From contig MGSU01000101.1 of the NCBI GenBank assembly GCA_001799195.1, forward strand, positions 1 to 15,605: a stretch of 15,605 bases of DNA, read 5' to 3'. Position 1 is the first letter of the stretch, and every line of letters starts with the position of its first letter. This document shows, piece after piece, positions 13,324-15,605 of this stretch. The translations under genes were made by a program, and so were the position numbers. The notes below the pieces were generated by a model, which saw only the letters and a list, made by a program, of their open reading frames with translations, was not told the origin of the DNA and did not search any database. This stretch comes from Deltaproteobacteria bacterium RIFOXYA12_FULL_61_11. GTDB lineage: Bacteria; Bdellovibrionota_F; JAHFAK01; YA12-FULL-61-11.

Positions 13324-14610
13324 TCACTGAGGCTCATGCCTGGAAAACGCTGTGAAGGCCGGGGCCATGCGCTCTTGTTCATCCCTCGAGATGCCTTGGG
13401 CTTTTGCTACGGCTCGCCAACGGCCGACAGCGGTCATGACTCCGGTGATGATCTCCTCGGCCTGAGACCTCGCGATACGGAAATAGGGCGCAACCTCGCG
13501 CGCCAAGTCCAGCGCCAGGGCGTTGTCGGTCTCGGTAATGTTGAGACGCAGCCCTGCTCCATGGGGGTCGGGGTTCAGATCATAGGCCGGAGTCAGGGAC
13601 CACCCGGTCGGTTCGAGCAGGAAGCCGTGGTTCCGCAGGTGATCATCGGTGTTGGAAATCGCGATGAACAGGACGATGCGTCTCCATAACTCTTCGAGGT
13701 CACGCACCGGATGCGCTCCTGATCTCAGGAGCAGGTCGGCCAGCTCCAGATAGCATGCACCGGTTCCGGCATCATCTCCATCACTTCGTTGCAGCAGGGT
13801 CAGCGCCGAGGCGAAGTGCATGCGGCCGCCCGTGCTGGTTCGATCGAAGCGTTGTGCGAGGAAGGTGTGGTGTTTTCCGGCAAAGGTGCGGGTTTGGTTC
13901 GGCGCGACGTGCACACCGCACTGCCCAGCCAAGGCATGGGCGACCGCTTCCCAAGCACCAATATCGAAGGTATCTCTCCGACTTGGGAACTTGGCGATCC
14001 ACAAAGAACCCTGGGCATCGACGACGCTGGCTTTGGGTCTTGCACCACCGAGTGACCCGCCTGGATCGATGAGCATCGCGAGCCACTGCGCATAGGCAGG
14101 GTGATCAACTGCGTGTTCGCCCTCGAGGAGCAAACAGACCTGTTCCAGTTCTCGCAACGAGGTCCATGGTGGGATTACGAAATGCGGCAGGTCGTCGAGG
14201 AAGGGACCTTGAGATGCAGTCCGAAAGCGCAGAGCGCCCATGCGCTGGAGGTCGTGTACCCCGAGGAGGTAATCAAAGCCCATGAGTTTTCGTGGCTTGC
14301 GGTTCTCATCACGCGCCAGTTGCGCCTCGCGCCGATCCATGAGCACCCTACCCCAGCGGTCAGGACAGGAATCCAGGAAAAGGCCGAAATTCTCCTGCAT
14401 GACCGGGGCATAGTGGGGACCAGCGAACAACCTGAGCGCGGGATCAAGCTGCTGGGCATGAGGGCCGGTCAACCAGGCGGGAGCATACTCGAAGGAAAAG
14501 ACCTCCCGTCCCCGGACCAGGGCGGCGGTGAGGGTGCCCATGAAGATGGGCGCGCCGAGCCAGGTCCAATCCGCCCAGACTTCAACCTTGCGCTGGTCCC
14601 TCTCGCTCAT
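13324..14610 (-). CDS. hipA: HipA-family serine/threonine kinase toxin
   Basis: A 428-residue HipA-type kinase. The N-terminal subdomain (about 8-110) fits the HipA N-terminal fold (VEVWADW, FEYAPAWL, LPDRWGR-like SCPDRWGR). The kinase core shows a Gly-rich loop GGSLGGARPKA (184-194), the ATP-binding Lys207 in IAKF, the catalytic loop NTDDHLRNH (320-328, Asp322 as base and Asn327), and the metal-binding Asp344 in AYDLNP. All key residues are present, so the kinase should be active; E. coli HipA phosphorylates glutamyl-tRNA synthetase, but the target here is unknown. The start codon overlaps the antitoxin stop as ATGA, so translation is coupled. The unit is convergent with the lipoprotein gene, leaving only 36 bases between stops. 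Confidence 0.92.
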   Translation of the reverse strand: MSERDQRKVEVWADWTWLGAPIFMGTLTAALVRGREVFSFEYAPAWLTGPHAQQLDPALRLFAGPHYAPVMQENFGLFLDSCPDRWGRVLMDRREAQLARDENRKPRKLMGFDYLLGVHDLQRMGALRFRTASQGPFLDDLPHFVIPPWTSLRELEQVCLLLEGEHAVDHPAYAQWLAMLIDPGGSLGGARPKASVVDAQGSLWIAKFPSRRDTFDIGAWEAVAHALAGQCGVHVAPNQTRTFAGKHHTFLAQRFDRTSTGGRMHFASALTLLQRSDGDDAGTGACYLELADLLLRSGAHPVRDLEELWRRIVLFIAISNTDDHLRNHGFLLEPTGWSLTPAYDLNPDPHGAGLRLNITETDNALALDLAREVAPYFRIARSQAEEIITGVMTAVGRWRAVAKAQGISRDEQERMAPAFTAFSRHEPQ

Positions 14611-14927
14611 GAGCGCTTGCTCTTCGAGGTGTGGGGCTTGGTACTCAGACCGGCATCCTGGAGCTTGCGGCCGAGCAGGTCGTCACGGGCAAGCAGGATC
14701 AGGTCGTTCTCGAGGCCGAGACAGTGCAGCACATTTGCATAAGCACCCATGGTTACCCCTGCCTCGCCCTTTTCTATGGCGCGCAAGGTTGTTCGGGACA
14801 TACCGGCACGCTCGGCGAGGAGGTGCGCCGGTAAGCGCCGGCGTAACCGAGCAAGCCTGAGATTATCGCCCAGTTCCTTCATGAGCCGCTGCAGCGACGG
14901 CAGGGGGAGGGTGGTTTTTCTCGCCAT
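14607..14927 (-). CDS. hipB: HipB-like XRE-family antitoxin and autorepressor
   Basis: A 106-residue DNA-binding protein. The helix-turn-helix region covers about residues 21-57 (LARLRRRLPAHLLAERAGM, then SRTTLRAIEKGEAG), followed by the usual dimerisation helices (VTMGAYANVLHCLGL) and a basic C-terminal tail (STKPHTSKSKRS). It should neutralise the HipA kinase encoded next and repress the shared promoter. The ATG has no Shine-Dalgarno sequence; the predicted transcription start is only three or four bases before it, so the mRNA appears leaderless. An in-frame TTG 13 codons earlier would lie on the -35 box and is rejected. Four bases overlap with the toxin gene. Confidence 0.9.
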   Translation of the reverse strand: MARKTTLPLPSLQRLMKELGDNLRLARLRRRLPAHLLAERAGMSRTTLRAIEKGEAGVTMGAYANVLHCLGLENDLILLARDDLLGRKLQDAGLSTKPHTSKSKRS

Positions 14928-14937
14928 AATGGTTATT

Positions 14938-14966
14938 ATTCTAGCCAATAATGCAGTAATTGGCAA
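14938..14966 (-). promoter_or_regulatory. hipBA promoter with embedded operator
   Basis: On the minus strand TTGCCA (14961-14966) and TAGAAT (14938-14943) are 17 bases apart, each matching the housekeeping consensus at five of six positions. A perfect inverted repeat GCCAAT-N9-ATTGGC (14944-14964) fills the spacer and overlaps the -35 box. A second repeat, ATTATT-N6-AATAAT, lies at 14935-14952. A repressor bound there would block RNA polymerase, as expected for HipB autoregulation. Confidence 0.7.
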
Positions 14967-15052
14967 GAAATATGACCATATCTACACTGCGCTGATACGA
15001 TTCCGGTTCTTGCTCGTTATCAACGAGAGCGCGCTGAGCCGGGACTACGATC

Positions 15053-15081
15053 TTGCCTTTCCCACTTCGAGAAGCTAGGGT
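15053..15081 (+). promoter_or_regulatory. Candidate promoter of the hflK transcription unit
   Basis: TTGCCT (15053-15058) and TAGGGT (15076-15081) are 17 bases apart. The -10 box matches the consensus at only three of six positions, so support is modest. A small perfect hairpin CTCGTT-ATC-AACGAG (15013-15027) lies just upstream and may separate this unit from hipBA. Confidence 0.3.
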
Positions 15082-15143
15082 GCAACCCGCCGGAGGAAGT
15101 GTGATCCCCGACGGCAGGACAGCGAACGAACTGGAGGGAATTC

Positions 15144-15605
15144 ATGAATTGGGATCAACGACGTGCCGGAGGAGACGGGTTCGAACTCCCGACCCTCAAG
15201 TTACCCTCGGGTTGGTGGCGTCCGGCCCTGCTCGGATTTGGCGCATTGTTGGTCTTATTGATGATCAACGGCGGCTTCTACACGGTCAACGCCGAGGAAG
15301 AAGCCGTGGTGATGCGCTTCGGCCGCTTCATCGGTATCGAGGGCGCTGGGCTCCACTTCAAGATCCCGCTCGGGATCGACCAGATCGTGAAGATCCCGAC
15401 GAAGAGGGTGCTCAAACAAGAGTTCGGCTTCGTCACCGAACAGGCAGGAGTGCGCAGCTCTTTCAGTCCGGGGGCGGATAAGGACGAAGCGATCATCCTC
15501 ACCGGCGACCTCAACGTCGCCGATGTCGAGTGGGTGGTCCAGTACCGCATCGCCGATCCCCGCGCTTTCCTGTTCAACGTCGAGGACGTGGTCAGCCTCA
15601 TCCGA
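15144..15605 (+). CDS. hflK: HflK-type SPFH/band-7 membrane protein, 3'-truncated by the window edge
   Basis: The first 154 residues of an HflK homologue. HflK and HflC form a large periplasm-facing assembly that surrounds and modulates the membrane protease FtsH. Seen: a short polar cytoplasmic N-terminus, one membrane helix (about 27-46), then the start of the SPFH domain with EEEAVVMRFGRF (51-62), PGLH-like GAGLHFKIPLGID (67-79) and ILTGDLNVADVEWVVQYRI (118-136), ending in DPRAFLFNV. These are characteristic of HflK rather than HflC, which lacks the Gly-rich and Trp-containing N-terminus. GGAGGG lies about five bases before the ATG. The reading frame is open to the window end; hflC would be expected just downstream. 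Unlike in gammaproteobacteria, no hfq or hflX lies upstream: the neighbour is a divergent hipBA unit. Confidence 0.9.
   Translation, partial: MNWDQRRAGGDGFELPTLKLPSGWWRPALLGFGALLVLLMINGGFYTVNAEEEAVVMRFGRFIGIEGAGLHFKIPLGIDQIVKIPTKRVLKQEFGFVTEQAGVRSSFSPGADKDEAIILTGDLNVADVEWVVQYRIADPRAFLFNVEDVVSLIR

Noticed and set aside
1-15605. tRNA, rRNA, CRISPR array, insertion sequence or prophage genes
   Set aside because: No cloverleaf, rRNA-like stretch, regularly spaced repeat, transposase or phage protein was recognised on either strand by eye.

Overview
The window is a GC-rich stretch (hand counts of coding rows give about 65-68% GC) from the chromosome of a Gram-negative-type bacterium. It carries an aerobic glycerol-3-phosphate dehydrogenase, a DjlA-like J-domain protein, an HflK homologue, a lipoprotein and several signal-peptide proteins. 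Nothing points to a plasmid, phage or insertion sequence. The phylum cannot be fixed from the sequence. GC-rich, Acidobacteriota- or Myxococcota-like lineages would fit the Cys-rich lipoprotein and the sigma-54 promoter, but this is a guess.

Layout. (a) Positions 1-3169: the 3' part of glpD (+) runs tail-to-tail into a GMC-type flavin oxidoreductase (-), with a 16-base overlap. (b) Positions 3170-3676: a gene-free, hairpin-rich stretch. It ends in a textbook sigma-54 promoter (TGGCAC-N5-TTGCT, +) that lies only about 14 bases before a near-perfect intrinsic terminator. Together they predict an RNA of about 53 nt with a C-rich loop, the most unusual feature of the window. (c) Positions 3677-7957: a compact four-gene operon on the minus strand, read as penicillin-binding-type transpeptidase, zinc-ribbon/TerB/J-domain protein, ribonuclease HII, Na+/solute symporter. 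(d) Positions 8140-9450: a cytosolic CYTH (triphosphate tunnel) protein (+) facing a secreted protein that itself looks like a divergent CYTH fold (-). (e) Positions 9691-12090: two signal-peptide proteins of unknown function on the minus strand, of visibly lower GC (about 53-55% in sampled rows), preceded by a roughly 150-base AT-rich control region that drops to about 19% GC. This block may have been acquired horizontally. (f) Positions 12283-13287: a lipoprotein with a 12-Cys module and a C-terminal lysozyme/transglycosylase-like domain (+). (g) Positions 13324-14966: a hipBA-type toxin-antitoxin operon (-). Its strong promoter holds a perfect inverted repeat exactly between the -35 and -10 boxes, and the mRNA looks almost leaderless. 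(h) Positions 15144-15605: the 5' part of hflK (+), cut by the window end.

How the genes relate. The transpeptidase, the secreted proteins, the lipoprotein with a peptidoglycan-active-type domain, the DjlA-like co-chaperone and HflK all act at the cell envelope. The glpD and GMC genes are redox metabolism. The hipBA unit is probably self-contained and autoregulated. The sigma-54 element lies between transcription units and drives no protein gene.
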